From Oxalobacter aliiformigenes (GTDB lineage: Bacteria; Pseudomonadota; Gammaproteobacteria; Burkholderiales; Burkholderiaceae_D), in NCBI RefSeq assembly GCF_027116575.1, contig NZ_CP098252.1, forward strand, positions 496,001-560,000: DNA of 64,000 bases, in the 5' to 3' direction. Every line of letters begins with the position of its first letter. Positions within the stretch are counted from its first letter, which is position 1. Under the pieces are notes generated by a model, which was not told where the DNA came from, ran no database searches, and saw only the letters and a program-made list of their open reading frames with translations. Made by a program: the position numbers and the translations under genes. Of the stretch, positions 20,584 through 31,354 are shown piece by piece.

Positions 20584-20939
20584 GTTCTTTCCCTTTTTCT
20601 TCTCGTCTTCACCGGCAGCTCACAGTTTTGCTGCAGAATGGATTGTGTCCTGTGCGGTTTGCCGGTGTACTTGTCAATTTCCGTTTTTATGTATGAAGTT
20701 CTCGTACATATGAGAAAAACCCATGCCCGTCATTTCAGAACCTTGCCGGTAACAAAAGGTACTCCACATTATCTGATAGATAACGCGTTGCAGGGCGGTG
20801 TTGTCTGGGGCCGAATCAAACATTTCGGACCCGCCTTCCAAAGTTATGAATAAACTTGTGAATGAACACACGTTTTTAAAGTAGTGTTCATTCATCAATG
20901 GCAGGTTTCCGTCAAAACAATCCGGAAACCTGCGTTAAA
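20584..20939. other. Intergenic region upstream of the PanE-like gene and downstream of fhs
   Basis: About 355 bp with no convincing gene; the small frames are not family-like. It should hold the promoter of the PanE-like gene on the minus strand. At 20901-20933 there is an 11-bp inverted repeat (GCAGGTTTCCG/CGGAAACCTGC) just after the fhs stop, likely the end of the fhs transcript, although no T-run follows it. Confidence 0.5.
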
Positions 20940-22613
20940 TCAGAACAGCCCGACAATCCTGCCATCCGCATCTATGTCAATCATATTGGAAGATGGGACT
21001 TTCGGCAAACCGGGCATTGTCATGACATCTCCACACAACATCACAATAAATTCGGCGCCTGCGGCAAGCTGGACTTCGCGGATATTGACGGAATGGCCGG
21101 ACGGCACACCACGCAGAGCCGGATCTGTCGCGAATGAGTATTGGGTTTTTGCGACGCAGATCGGATAATTGCCATAACCATCTTCTTCCAGTTTCCTGAT
21201 CTGTGCCTTGACTTTGCTGTCGGCAACGATATCTCTTGCGCCATAAAGTTTGGTTGCCAGCGTAGACATTTTGTCCCAGAGTGATTCTTTTTCATCATAG
21301 ACGAACTTGAAGTTGCTCGGGGTGGTTTCAATGACGTTGACAACAGTCTGTGCCAGTTCTTCCGCTCCCTTGCCTCCTTCGCTCCAGTGTTTGGAGACGA
21401 CGATCGGTGCACCACGGCTGGCCATTTTTTCTTTCAGGAGCTGTATTTCGGCATCAGTATCGAGTGTGAAGTGATTGATGCAGATCACACATGGCAGGCC
21501 GTAATGGTTGCGGATGTTGTTGACATGTCTTTCAAGATGGGCAATACCTTTTTCAAGTGCAGAGAGATTTTCCTTGCCCAGATCAGGCAGATTGACACCG
21601 CCGTGGTATTTGAGGGCACGAATAGTGACAACGATAACGGCGCAGTCGGGGCGCAATCCGGATTTCCGGCAAACGATATCGACAAATTTCTCCGCCCCCA
21701 GATCGGCGCCGAAACCGCTTTCGGTGACTACGTAATCGGCCAGTTTCAGTGCTGATTTGGTGGCGATGACGGAATTGCTGCCGGTCGCGATATTGGCGAA
21801 TGGGCCGCCGTGAATGAATGCCAGATTGTTTTCCAGCGTTTGAACCATATTCGGTTTGATGGCATCTTTGAGCAGTGCTGCCATGGCGCCGTGCGCTTTC
21901 AGGTCACTGGCCAGAATCGGCTTCAGGTCGCGAGTGTAGGCGACGACGATTTTGCCGAGACGTTCTTTCAGATCCTGCAGGCTGGTTGCCAGACAGAAGA
22001 TCGCCATCACTTCAGAAGCCACAGCGATGTTGAATCCGTCTGCACGAGGATAACCATTGGCCGGACCACCCAGTCCGATAGTGATGTTGCGCAGGGAACG
22101 GTCATTCATGTCGATAACGCGTTTCCATACCACACGACGGGCATCGATACCCAGTTCGTTTCCATGATGGATGTGATTGTCAATCAGGGCGGACAGGAGA
22201 TTGTTTGCCATCGCAACGGCACTGATGTCGCCTGTGAAATGGAGATTGATGTCTTCCATCGGAATGACCTGGGAGTATCCGCCTCCTGCCGCACCACCTT
22301 TCATGCCGAAAACAGGTCCCATGGAAGGTTCACGCAAGCAGATAATAGCCTTTTTGCCAATGCGGTTCAGTGCATCGCCCAGTCCGATGGTTGTCGTGGT
22401 TTTTCCTTCGCCGGCCGGGGTCGGGTTGATGGCCGTTACCATAATCAGTTTGCCATCGGGTTTATCCTTCAGAGTATCAAGAAAGTCCAGGGAAATTTTG
22501 GCTTTGTAATGGCCGTAGGGTTCCAGGTATTCTTCCTCAATGTCATAGCGTTGCGCAACTTGACTGATGCGAAGCATTTTCGCACTTTGAGCAATTGCAA
22601 TGTCTGATGTCAT
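20940..22613 (-). CDS. fhs: Formate-tetrahydrofolate ligase
   Basis: ATP-dependent enzyme of 557 residues forming 10-formyl-THF from formate. The P-loop-like [36 protein letters not shown] and [14 protein letters not shown] are canonical. The ATG at 22613 ([10 protein letters not shown]) matches the family start; twenty additional upstream residues are in frame but not conserved. In an oxalate-fermenting cell, formate released from formyl-CoA can enter serine, purine and methionine synthesis through this step. The ribosome site is weak. Confidence 0.96.
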   Translation of the reverse strand: MTSDIAIAQSAKMLRISQVAQRYDIEEEYLEPYGHYKAKISLDFLDTLKDKPDGKLIMVTAINPTPAGEGKTTTTIGLGDALNRIGKKAIICLREPSMGPVFGMKGGAAGGGYSQVIPMEDINLHFTGDISAVAMANNLLSALIDNHIHHGNELGIDARRVVWKRVIDMNDRSLRNITIGLGGPANGYPRADGFNIAVASEVMAIFCLATSLQDLKERLGKIVVAYTRDLKPILASDLKAHGAMAALLKDAIKPNMVQTLENNLAFIHGGPFANIATGSNSVIATKSALKLADYVVTESGFGADLGAEKFVDIVCRKSGLRPDCAVIVVTIRALKYHGGVNLPDLGKENLSALEKGIAHLERHVNNIRNHYGLPCVICINHFTLDTDAEIQLLKEKMASRGAPIVVSKHWSEGGKGAEELAQTVVNVIETTPSNFKFVYDEKESLWDKMSTLATKLYGARDIVADSKVKAQIRKLEEDGYGNYPICVAKTQYSFATDPALRGVPSGHSVNIREVQLAAGAEFIVMLCGDVMTMPGLPKVPSSNMIDIDADGRIVGLF

Positions 22614-22914
22614 ATTTGGGTCTCGCTTTCTCTGCAGGAAAAAAGGTTGCACTAATTCAAAGTTAAAGGTCATTGTAGAATATACAAAGTACGGTTCGCA
22701 ACTAAAAAAGCCTTCGGAGGGTCACATATTCGCTGTTATCGATTTCAAATCGGGGAAAATCATGCAATTTATTTACAGAGGGACGGATATCCGTCTTTTT
22801 GCCATGATTGACAGAAATTTGTTCTCTCCGGTTATATGGAACGTTCTGGAAATGCGATTAAAATAACAGAATGAATTTCATGTTCCGTCAACTGATCATT
22901 CTCACTGGATATAT
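22614..22914. other. Divergent intergenic region fhs/ffh
   Basis: Roughly 300 bp holding both divergent promoters. An 88-codon frame (22600-22866, + strand) is open but overlaps the fhs start and shows no recognisable domain, so I do not call it. Confidence 0.45.
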
Positions 22915-24282
22915 ATGCTTGATAACCTGACTCAACGTTTAGCCAAAGTCGTCAAAACGATACGTGGTGAAGCCCGGTTAACCGAGGCCAATACGGCAGA
23001 AATGCTTCGGGAAGTCCGTCTTGCTTTACTGGAAGCCGATGTCGCTTTGCCCGTTGTCAGAAATTTTATCGGGAAAGTTCGTGAAAAGGCGATGGGAAAG
23101 GAAGTAATGGATTCCCTGTCGCCCGGGCAGGCGCTGGTTGGTGTCGTCCAGCAGGAACTGGCCAGTATCATGGGAGCGGATCTGGGGGAAAAGGCTTCCC
23201 AGCTCAATTTTTCTACCCAGCCGCCGGCGATTATTCTTATGGCCGGTTTGCAAGGGGTCGGCAAGACCACGACAGTGGGTAAACTGGCCAGATATCTCCG
23301 GCAGGACAAGAAAAAGAAAGTACTGACGGTTTCGACCGACGTTTATCGTCCGGCCGCTATCAAACAGCTTGAGATGGTTTCCGGCCAAAGTGGCGCCGAT
23401 TTTTTCAGGACAGAATCTTCCGAGCAGCCCATAGCGATTGCTCAGGCCGCTCTGGATTATGCCAAAAGACATTTTTACGACGTACTGATTGTCGATACAG
23501 CGGGACGTCTGGGTATTGATGAACAGATGATGCAGGAAATATCCGGTCTGCATCAGGCGCTTTCTCCGATCGAGACACTTTTTGTCGTTGATGCGATGCT
23601 GGGACAGGATGCGATTAATGTTGCCAAGAGTTTTAATGATGCCTTGCCTCTGACCGGGATTGTCCTGACCAAACTGGATGGCGATGCGCGCGGCGGCGCT
23701 GCCCTGTCTGTGCGGCATATTACCGGAAAACCGGTCAAGTTCGTCGGTGTTTCAGAAAAACTGGATGGTCTTGAGGCGTTCGATCCTGTCCGGATGGCAA
23801 ACCGGATACTGGGTATGGGAGATATCCTGGCTCTGGTGGAAGAAGCCCGCAAGAATGTCGATCTCAAAGCTGCCAAGGAACTTGAGAAAAAACTGAAAGT
23901 CGGTGGACGTTTTGATCTGAACGATTTCAAGGCCCAGCTGGAGCAAATGAACAACATGGGAGGACTTTCCGGCATGCTTGACAAAATGCCTGCCCAATTC
24001 CGGCTGGCGGCGCAGGGAGCCAATATGGAACAGGCCAATAAACATGTCGGTCGTATGGCCGGCATCATTAATTCGATGACTCCGCAGGAACGCGCAAAGC
24101 CGGAATTGATCAAGGCTTCCAGAAAACGTCGTATAGCGGCGGGCGCCGGTGTTCAGGTCCAGGAAGTGAACCGGTTGCTTTCCCAGTTCGAGCAGGTGCA
24201 GTCCATGATGAAGAAAATAAAAAACGGCGGTATGATGAAATTGATGCGTGGTCTCAAGGGAATGATGCCCGGTATGCGGTAA
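22915..24282 (+). CDS. ffh: Signal recognition particle protein Ffh
   Basis: SRP54-type GTPase of 455 residues that binds 4.5S RNA and signal sequences. The N-domain (ALLEADVALPVVRNFIGKVREKA), G1 loop GLQGVGKTTTVGKLA, G3 VDTAGRLGIDEQMM, G4 TKLDGDARGG and the methionine-rich M-domain ending MMKLMRGLKGMMPGMR are all present. No 4.5S RNA gene is recognised nearby. Confidence 0.97.
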   Translation: MLDNLTQRLAKVVKTIRGEARLTEANTAEMLREVRLALLEADVALPVVRNFIGKVREKAMGKEVMDSLSPGQALVGVVQQELASIMGADLGEKASQLNFSTQPPAIILMAGLQGVGKTTTVGKLARYLRQDKKKKVLTVSTDVYRPAAIKQLEMVSGQSGADFFRTESSEQPIAIAQAALDYAKRHFYDVLIVDTAGRLGIDEQMMQEISGLHQALSPIETLFVVDAMLGQDAINVAKSFNDALPLTGIVLTKLDGDARGGAALSVRHITGKPVKFVGVSEKLDGLEAFDPVRMANRILGMGDILALVEEARKNVDLKAAKELEKKLKVGGRFDLNDFKAQLEQMNNMGGLSGMLDKMPAQFRLAAQGANMEQANKHVGRMAGIINSMTPQERAKPELIKASRKRRIAAGAGVQVQEVNRLLSQFEQVQSMMKKIKNGGMMKLMRGLKGMMPGMR

Positions 24283-24500
24283 ATGGCATGGCAGCCGTCA
24301 TTTTGCAACTCGTTGATTAGCGCTTATATCACTGATTTTTTTGGGTTTTGACCGTTTCTTGCCTAATAAGGAAGCACATTAACCACACTTTGCGGCATGA
24401 AGGGAAAAAATGCTTGCGTTTTGCAAGATTTCGCACCTATATTTGTTCTTGCAGTAAGTTACATAAATTCCCTTTCGTACTTTGTATATGAGGCATCGTT

Positions 24501-24869
24501 ATGGCAACAAAAAAATCTGCAACATCATCCACAAAAAGTTCCGCGGCAAGAAAGGCCGCGCCGGTTAAAAAAAGCGGAGAAGCAAGCAAAACGTCAGCTA
24601 CGGCTGCACCAGCAAAAAGGACTTCAAATGCAGCATTTATGAAGCCGGTTACTCCTACTGCCATACTGGCGGCTGTTATTGGTGACAAGCCCATGCCGCG
24701 CACGGAAGTGACCAAGAAAATATGGGACTATATCAAGCGGAATGATCTGCAGGACAAGAACAATCGTCGAATGATCAATGCCGATGAAAAACTGAAACCC
24801 GTTTTTGGGGGCAAGGATCAGGTATCCATGTTTGAAATGACCAAACTGGTTTCGGCGCAGCTTAAATAA
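24501..24869 (+). CDS. SWIB/MDM2 domain protein with basic Ala/Lys-rich tail
   Basis: Small protein of 122 residues. Residues 1-45 are low-complexity Lys/Ala/Ser (like histone H1 tails) and residues ~46-122 form a SWIB/MDM2 domain (IGDKPMPRTEVTKKIWDYIKRNDLQDKNN...FEMTKLVSAQL). SWIB domains are eukaryote-like modules of chromatin remodellers that also occur in some bacteria, including Chlamydia and Burkholderiales. The basic tail suggests nucleic-acid or nucleoid binding, but the function is unknown. It has its own upstream region and is closed by a strong bidirectional terminator. Confidence 0.88.
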   Translation: MATKKSATSSTKSSAARKAAPVKKSGEASKTSATAAPAKRTSNAAFMKPVTPTAILAAVIGDKPMPRTEVTKKIWDYIKRNDLQDKNNRRMINADEKLKPVFGGKDQVSMFEMTKLVSAQLK

Positions 24870-24993
24870 GCTGAGACGGTTTCAGAAAGCATGTTTTCGG
24901 ATGCCGACATGTTCGGTCGGGTGGTTTTGTGCATTACCAGAGAACGGATTTCACGCAGTGCCTCATGTCATGAAAACGGGAGAGGATCCCGTT

Positions 24994-25029
24994 TTGCAAA
25001 AACGCCGGAATTTCCCGGCGTTTTTGCAA
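24994..25029. terminator. Bidirectional terminator between SWIB gene and proS
   Basis: Perfect 15-bp stem TTGCAAAAACGCCGG (24994-25008) and its complement (25015-25029). It is flanked by runs of T on both strands within the arms and lies between two convergent genes. Confidence 0.9.
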
Positions 25030-25070
25030 TGTGATTTCAGGCGGAATTTTATTCCCGAAGCATTGTCCGG

Positions 25071-26810
25071 CTAGCCGTTCCGGGACAGTTTTTCCCTGAT
25101 GAAGGGGACCATCTCTTTGATCGCAACAGCAGTCGCTTCCCGGTCACGTCTTCCCTGGTATTCGAGTTTGTCTTCTTTAAGGCCACGTTCCCCGATGACA
25201 ATACGATGCGGAATGCCGATCAGCTCCCAGTCTGAAAACATGACGCCCGGTCTTTCTCCTCGGTCATCCATGATGACATCGATTCCCAGCTTTTTCAGTT
25301 CGCCATAGAGGCTGTCGGCTGTATTTCTGACCGTTTCGCTGCGGTCATAACCCAGCGGGCAGAGGACGACTTCAAATGGTGCAATGGAAAGAGGCCAGAT
25401 AATGCCACGTTCATCGTTATTCTGTTCAATTGCCGCACCGACAATCCGGGTTACGCCAATACCATAGCAGCCCATTTGCATCAGTTGGGGTTTGCCATTT
25501 TCATCCAGGTAGGTGGCGTTCATATCTTCGGAATACCGGGTTCCCAGCTGGAAGACATGTCCGACTTCGATACCACGCTGAATGGCGAGGGTTCCTTTTC
25601 CATCCGGTGAGGGATCTCCTTCAACCACATTGCGGAAGTCGGCAATGATGGAAGGAAGCGGAACGTCACGTTCCCAGTTGACACCGGTGAAGTGCATATC
25701 CTTTTCGTTGGCACCGCAGATGAAATCGCTCATGACCGTTACGGCGTGGTCGGCATAAAGAGCCAGGTCCTGGCGGTTTTGCAGGCCAACCGGTCCGAGA
25801 TAACCGGACGGGCATCCCAGATGATGAATGATTTCGCTTTCGCTGGCGAACCGGAACTCTCCGATATTTTTCTGTGTCTTGATTTCATTGAGTTCATGGT
25901 CGCCACGCAGGAGGATTACCGCGAAATGACCGGGTTGCCCTTCCGGAATTTCTGTCCGGATGGCGGCAATCACCTTGAGTGATTGGGCAAGCGGTTGTTT
26001 CAGGAATGTCGTAACGTCTTCACAGGCTTTTTGTCCGGGGGTCGGGACTTTTTGCATGGTATGTGCCGGGGCGGCACGCTCTTGTACCGGAGGCAGGGCA
26101 ATAGCCGCTTCCATATTGGCGGCATAATCGGATTCCCTTGAATAGACGAGAGCGTCTTCGCCGGTTTCGGCAATGACGTGGAATTCATGGGAACCGGATC
26201 CGCCAATGGCGCCATTGTCGGCAGCAACCGGCCGGAATTTCAGTCCGAAACGGTTGAAAATATTGACATACGCATTGAACATGATCTGGTAGGACTTTTT
26301 GAGTCCTTCGACGTCGCGGTCAAATGAATAGGCATCTTTCATGGTAAATTCACGGCCTCGCATCAGTCCGAAACGGGGACGTCGCTCATCGCGGAATTTT
26401 GTCTGGATATGGTAGAAATTGACCGGAAGCTGGCGGTATGATTTGATGACGTTTCTGGCGATATCGGTAATGACTTCTTCCGAGGTCGGCTGAATGATAA
26501 AGTCACGGTCGTGCCTGTCCTTGATGCGGAGAAGTTCGGGACCGTATTTTTGCCACCGACCGGTTTCCTGCCACAGTTCGGCCGGCTGGACGATTGGCAT
26601 CAGCAGTTCAATGGCGCCTGCCTTGTTCATCTCTTCCCGGATGATGTTTTCGATTTTCTGGATAACTCGCAGACCCATGGGCATATAGGCGTATATACCC
26701 GATCCCAGACGCCGGATCATTCCGGCGCGGACCATGAGCTTATGGCTGATGATTTCAGCATCGGCTGGCGCTTCTTTCAGCGTCGATATAAAAAAATGTG
26801 ATGCTCGCAT
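25071..26810 (-). CDS. proS: Prolyl-tRNA synthetase
   Basis: Class II aminoacyl-tRNA synthetase of 579 residues, of the bacterial type with an editing insertion. Motif 1 ([27 protein letters not shown]), motif 2 ([21 protein letters not shown]) and motif 3 ([14 protein letters not shown]) are visible. The INS editing domain occupies about residues 225-405. The C-terminal anticodon-binding domain includes [29 protein letters not shown]. It stands alone, divergent from rppH. Confidence 0.97.
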   Translation of the reverse strand: MRASHFFISTLKEAPADAEIISHKLMVRAGMIRRLGSGIYAYMPMGLRVIQKIENIIREEMNKAGAIELLMPIVQPAELWQETGRWQKYGPELLRIKDRHDRDFIIQPTSEEVITDIARNVIKSYRQLPVNFYHIQTKFRDERRPRFGLMRGREFTMKDAYSFDRDVEGLKKSYQIMFNAYVNIFNRFGLKFRPVAADNGAIGGSGSHEFHVIAETGEDALVYSRESDYAANMEAAIALPPVQERAAPAHTMQKVPTPGQKACEDVTTFLKQPLAQSLKVIAAIRTEIPEGQPGHFAVILLRGDHELNEIKTQKNIGEFRFASESEIIHHLGCPSGYLGPVGLQNRQDLALYADHAVTVMSDFICGANEKDMHFTGVNWERDVPLPSIIADFRNVVEGDPSPDGKGTLAIQRGIEVGHVFQLGTRYSEDMNATYLDENGKPQLMQMGCYGIGVTRIVGAAIEQNNDERGIIWPLSIAPFEVVLCPLGYDRSETVRNTADSLYGELKKLGIDVIMDDRGERPGVMFSDWELIGIPHRIVIGERGLKEDKLEYQGRRDREATAVAIKEMVPFIREKLSRNG

Positions 26811-27006
26811 GACGGTGAATTTTTTTATTAACGTAACAGGGTTATAATCTGTATGATTCTAAAGGATTAGCTGGCAGATGCGTTCACAGTTTGTCTGATC
26901 GTTTGAAATAGATGTCTGTTTGTTGTAACTATCGTAAAAATTCTCTGGCCTGTAAAACACTACGACACTGTGAAAAGGGCATTCGGAAAAGACTTTGAGG
27001 TAAAAA

Positions 27007-27573
27007 ATGTTGGACCGTGAAGGTTACCGCCCCAACGTCGGTATTATTCTGTTGAATACCAATGATGAGGTTTGGTGGGGCAAACGTGTACGGGAGCAAT
27101 CCTGGCAGTTTCCGCAAGGCGGTATAAAGTACGGTGAAACACCGGAGCAGGCCATGTTTCGGGAATTGCAGGAAGAAACCGGTTTACGGCAGGAACATGT
27201 CAAGGTCATCGGCCGGACACGGAACTGGTTGCGTTATGAAGTCCCCCCCCATTTTATCCGGCGGGAAATCCGCGGTCATTATCGCGGACAAAAACAGATA
27301 TGGTTTCTGTTGAGGATGCTGGGCCGCGATACCGATATCAATCTGAGGTTGACCAATACACCGGAATTTGATGCATGGCGATGGCACAGGTATTGGGTGC
27401 CTCTGGATGTTGTGATCGAATTCAAACGGGATGTTTATCTGAAGGCATTACAGGAATTATCCCGTTTCCTGAATCCGCCGCCCAAACCTGACAATCAGCA
27501 GTATTTCAGGATTCATACAGGTAATCCGTCGGCGGGGGCTGGTAAGGATGGATCTGTAGATAGCCTGAAATAA
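27007..27573 (+). CDS. rppH: RNA 5'-pyrophosphohydrolase RppH
   Basis: NUDIX enzyme of 188 residues that removes pyrophosphate from mRNA 5' ends and starts RNase E-dependent decay. The opening [44 protein letters not shown] (the NUDIX box) and [19 protein letters not shown] are diagnostic. The gene contains a run of eight C at 27243-27250 that keeps the reading frame. A good -10 hexamer TATAAT lies at 26843-26848, without a clear -35. The CNP1-like gene follows 29 bp downstream. Confidence 0.95.
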   Translation: MLDREGYRPNVGIILLNTNDEVWWGKRVREQSWQFPQGGIKYGETPEQAMFRELQEETGLRQEHVKVIGRTRNWLRYEVPPHFIRREIRGHYRGQKQIWFLLRMLGRDTDINLRLTNTPEFDAWRWHRYWVPLDVVIEFKRDVYLKALQELSRFLNPPPKPDNQQYFRIHTGNPSAGAGKDGSVDSLK

Positions 27574-27602
27574 TGGAAAAAATGAAATCGGACAGGGATT
27601 GA

Positions 27603-28181
27603 ATGCAAAAAACATTTCTTGATTTTCTTCAGAACCGGGCGAAAGTCCTGGTTTCACTGGCACTGTTAGCAGTCAGTTGCCATGTTTCTGCCGAAATAAT
27701 TTTCGGCGAATATGGCAGTGATGAGGAAGATGAAACTCCCAAAGAAGTGAAAATCATGCCTCTGGTCTTGCCGGAGTTTCCGAAAGAAGACAATTTGCTG
27801 TCGTTTCAGGTCAGTCCGACCCAGACCCAGACTTTTTTTATTGATGCGACTTCTTTGTCTGTCGGGGAAGATGAAATCCGTTACACGATGGTGACGAAAA
27901 GCCAGGCAGGTGCCACCAATGTCAGTTATGAAGGAATCCGTTGTGGTACTTTCGAATTCAGGCGGTATGCATACGGGCATCGAGACAACAAATGGGTAAT
28001 GTCCAAAAACGAAACATGGCGACCGATCAATTTCTATGCGGCCAACCGTCCGCGTGCTGTCCTGACGCAGGAATATTTCTGTGATGGCAAAGGCATTGCC
28101 GGTTCGAATGAAGACATGATATTTCGTATCCGTTACAACCGGTCGCTTGTCAAAAACAAATATACGGGCAGTTCATTCTGA
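27603..28181 (+). CDS. CNP1-like family periplasmic or envelope protein
   Basis: Uncharacterised protein of 192 residues. An N-terminal signal peptide (KVLVSLALLAVSCHVSA/EIIFG) is followed by an acidic segment (GSDEEDETPKE) and a domain with YEGIRCGTFEFRRYAYG and TWRPINFYAANRPRAVLTQEYFC. I recognise this as the CNP1-like domain that often sits between rppH and proB in Burkholderiales. Its function is unknown. Two Cys residues in the mature part could form a disulfide. It converges with proB with a 5-bp gap. Confidence 0.8.
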   Translation: MQKTFLDFLQNRAKVLVSLALLAVSCHVSAEIIFGEYGSDEEDETPKEVKIMPLVLPEFPKEDNLLSFQVSPTQTQTFFIDATSLSVGEDEIRYTMVTKSQAGATNVSYEGIRCGTFEFRRYAYGHRDNKWVMSKNETWRPINFYAANRPRAVLTQEYFCDGKGIAGSNEDMIFRIRYNRSLVKNKYTGSSF

Positions 28182-28186
28182 AAAAG

Positions 28187-29305
28187 TCACAGGACGATCA
28201 TGTTGTCGCGGTGAATCAGTTCCGGTGTTCCGTCGTATCCGAGAATGTCTATAAAATCCGATGACTTGTGTCTGGAAATAAGGATCGCTTCCGTGCTGGA
28301 ATAGTTTGTCAGTCCCCGGGCTATTTCTTTTCCTGATTCATCCAGGCAGGAAATGATTTCTCCTCTGCCGAATTCGCCAGTGATACGGATAACGCCGATC
28401 GGCAGCAGTGATTTGCCTTCTTTCAGGATTTTCTGCACAGCTCCTTTGTCGAGGATCGCATTTCCGGCCGTTTGCAAATGGTCCGCTATCCATTGTTTGC
28501 GTGCCTGCAAGTGGCTGTTGGGTGCCAGCAATTGCGTTCCGATCATTTCTCCATCGGCAAGACGCAAAAGCGCATCGTTTTCACGTCCCCAGGCAATAAT
28601 GGTATGGGCGCCGGAGCTGGCTGCACGTTTTGCCGCCAGGATTTTTGTCAGCATGCCGCCGCGTCCTATTCCCGTGCCTGCACCACCCGCCATAGTTTCC
28701 AGAGCAGGATCACCAGCCCGGGCTTCCTTGACCAGGGTAGCTTTGGGGTCCTTGCGGGGATCGGCAGTAAACAGTCCTTTCTGGTCGGTCAGAATGATCA
28801 ACGCATCCGCTTCAACCAGATTGGCGACAAGTGCGCCGAGGGTATCGTTATCGCCGAATTTGATTTCGTCCGTTACGACGGTATCGTTTTCATTGATGAT
28901 CGGGATGACACCGAAACGCAAAAGGGTAAAAAGAGTGGAGCGGGCATTCAGATAACGTTCCCGGTCAGTCAGATCAGCGTGGGTCAGCAAAACCTGGGCT
29001 GTATGCAAGCCGTGCGTTTCGAAGCTGGTCTGATAAATCTGTACCAATCCCATTTGCCCGACGGCAGCGCATGCCTGAAGTTCATGAATATCGACAGGAC
29101 GTTTTTTGAAACCCAGTTGCAGCATGCCTTCCGCGATAGCGCCTGAGCTGACCAGTATGATTTCTTTCCCCTGAAGGTGCAGTTTGGCGATTTGCTCGGA
29201 CCATTTCCCGATAGCAGCATGATCCAGGCCATGACCGTCATTGGTTACCAGAGATGAGCCGACTTTGATAATGAGACGTTTTGCGTTTTGTATGACCGAG
29301 TTCAT
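28187..29305 (-). CDS. proB: Glutamate 5-kinase ProB
   Basis: First enzyme of proline synthesis, 372 residues. The amino-acid kinase domain shows [28 protein letters not shown] and the INENDTV loop, and a C-terminal PUA domain spans about residues 275-365 ([21 protein letters not shown]). I prefer the ATG at 29305; a TTG four codons upstream (29317) is also possible. It ends the rplU-rpmA-obgE-proB string, 18 bp after obgE. proA is not in the window. Confidence 0.95.
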   Translation of the reverse strand: MNSVIQNAKRLIIKVGSSLVTNDGHGLDHAAIGKWSEQIAKLHLQGKEIILVSSGAIAEGMLQLGFKKRPVDIHELQACAAVGQMGLVQIYQTSFETHGLHTAQVLLTHADLTDRERYLNARSTLFTLLRFGVIPIINENDTVVTDEIKFGDNDTLGALVANLVEADALIILTDQKGLFTADPRKDPKATLVKEARAGDPALETMAGGAGTGIGRGGMLTKILAAKRAASSGAHTIIAWGRENDALLRLADGEMIGTQLLAPNSHLQARKQWIADHLQTAGNAILDKGAVQKILKEGKSLLPIGVIRITGEFGRGEIISCLDESGKEIARGLTNYSSTEAILISRHKSSDFIDILGYDGTPELIHRDNMIVL

Positions 29306-29323
29306 GGATGTTGCCAAACAGCT

Positions 29324-30445
<1,122 letters not shown>

Positions 30446-30457
30446 TCAATACGAAAA

Positions 30458-30478
30458 GGCTCTGCCATTGGCAGAGCC
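30458..30478 (-). terminator. Terminator/attenuator between rpmA and obgE
   Basis: Perfect 9-bp stem GGCTCTGCC/GGCAGAGCC with a 3-nt loop; on the minus strand it is followed by TTTT. It probably ends part of the rplU-rpmA transcripts and lets some continue into obgE. Confidence 0.75.
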
Positions 30479-30525
30479 CTCTCTTGGTTTGAAAAGGCTC
30501 GCATAACAAGCCTGTTTGCAATGGG

Positions 30526-30795
30526 TCAGGCCGCTACGGGAGCGGGAACAACCGTTGCAAAATGTTTTTTCGCTTCGCCTTTGACAACGAATTTGACAGT
30601 ACCGTCAACCAGGGCGAACAGGGTATGGTCCTTGCCCATCCCGACGTTTTCACCCGGGTGAATCGTCGTTCCGCGTTGGCGCATGATGATGCCGCCAGCA
30701 TTGATGGACTGTCCACCGTAAACTTTTACACCCAGCCGTTTCGATTCCGATTCACGACCGTTGCGGGTGGTACCGCCGCCTTTTTTGTGTGCCAT
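30526..30795 (-). CDS. rpmA: 50S ribosomal protein L27
   Basis: Ribosomal protein L27, 89 residues, whose N-terminal tail reaches the peptidyl transferase centre. [24 protein letters not shown] and [19 protein letters not shown] are diagnostic. It is the second gene of the rplU-rpmA pair, 60 bp downstream of rplU. Confidence 0.98.
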   Translation of the reverse strand: MAHKKGGGTTRNGRESESKRLGVKVYGGQSINAGGIIMRQRGTTIHPGENVGMGKDHTLFALVDGTVKFVVKGEAKKHFATVVPAPVAA

Positions 30796-30855
30796 TTTAA
30801 TACTCCAGAATGAATTGCTTTATGACCGATTCGAAGAAATCGTGCCGGCAAGTGT

Positions 30856-31167
30856 TCAAGCGTTGATGGAAACGATTTGCAGTTCAGTGTAATTCTGACG
30901 ATGCCCCTGACGTTTCTGATAATGTTTGCGTCTGCGCATCTTGAAAATCTTGACCTTTTTGTGGCGACCCTGTGCCACGACCGTTGCCTGAACCTGAGCA
31001 CCTTCGACCAGTGGGGTACCGAAGCGAATGGATTCACCTTCACCGACGGCAAGAACTTGATCGAGAGTGATTTCGGATCCGATGTCAGCCGGTATCTGTT
31101 CTACTTTATATTTTTTGCCCGCGACAACCTTGTATTGCTTGCCGCCGGTTTTTATGACCGCGTACAT
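30856..31167 (-). CDS. rplU: 50S ribosomal protein L21
   Basis: Ribosomal protein L21, 103 residues, binding 23S rRNA. It starts [20 protein letters not shown] and contains the conserved [24 protein letters not shown] ribosome site precedes the ATG, and a near-consensus sigma70 promoter lies about 70 bp upstream. Confidence 0.98.
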   Translation of the reverse strand: MYAVIKTGGKQYKVVAGKKYKVEQIPADIGSEITLDQVLAVGEGESIRFGTPLVEGAQVQATVVAQGRHKKVKIFKMRRRKHYQKRQGHRQNYTELQIVSINA

Positions 31168-31235
31168 GGAAACTCCATCAAATAAATTGTGTGTTGATAA
31201 AACCTGATTGATCAGGGAAAAATGGAAAACGTCAA

Positions 31236-31264
31236 ATTATACAGTGGCTTGCCGGCTTCGTCAA
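31236..31264 (-). promoter_or_regulatory. Sigma70 promoter of rplU-rpmA(-obgE-proB)
   Basis: On the minus strand, TTGACG (31264-31259) is followed after exactly 17 bp by TATAAT (31241-31236), a near-consensus strong promoter as expected for ribosomal protein genes. It lies in the divergent region with murJ. Confidence 0.88.
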
Positions 31265-31354
31265 AGCACTTTGAAATTTTTGTGATTTGTTTGGCCAGTT
31301 AAAAATCGTAACAGGACAATGTATGGATAAAGATGGGCGCTATAATGCCGCAAC

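Noticed and set aside
20638..20853. 71-codon ORF upstream of the PanE-like gene
   Set aside because: No ribosome site, no similarity I recognise, and composition typical of a non-coding spacer.
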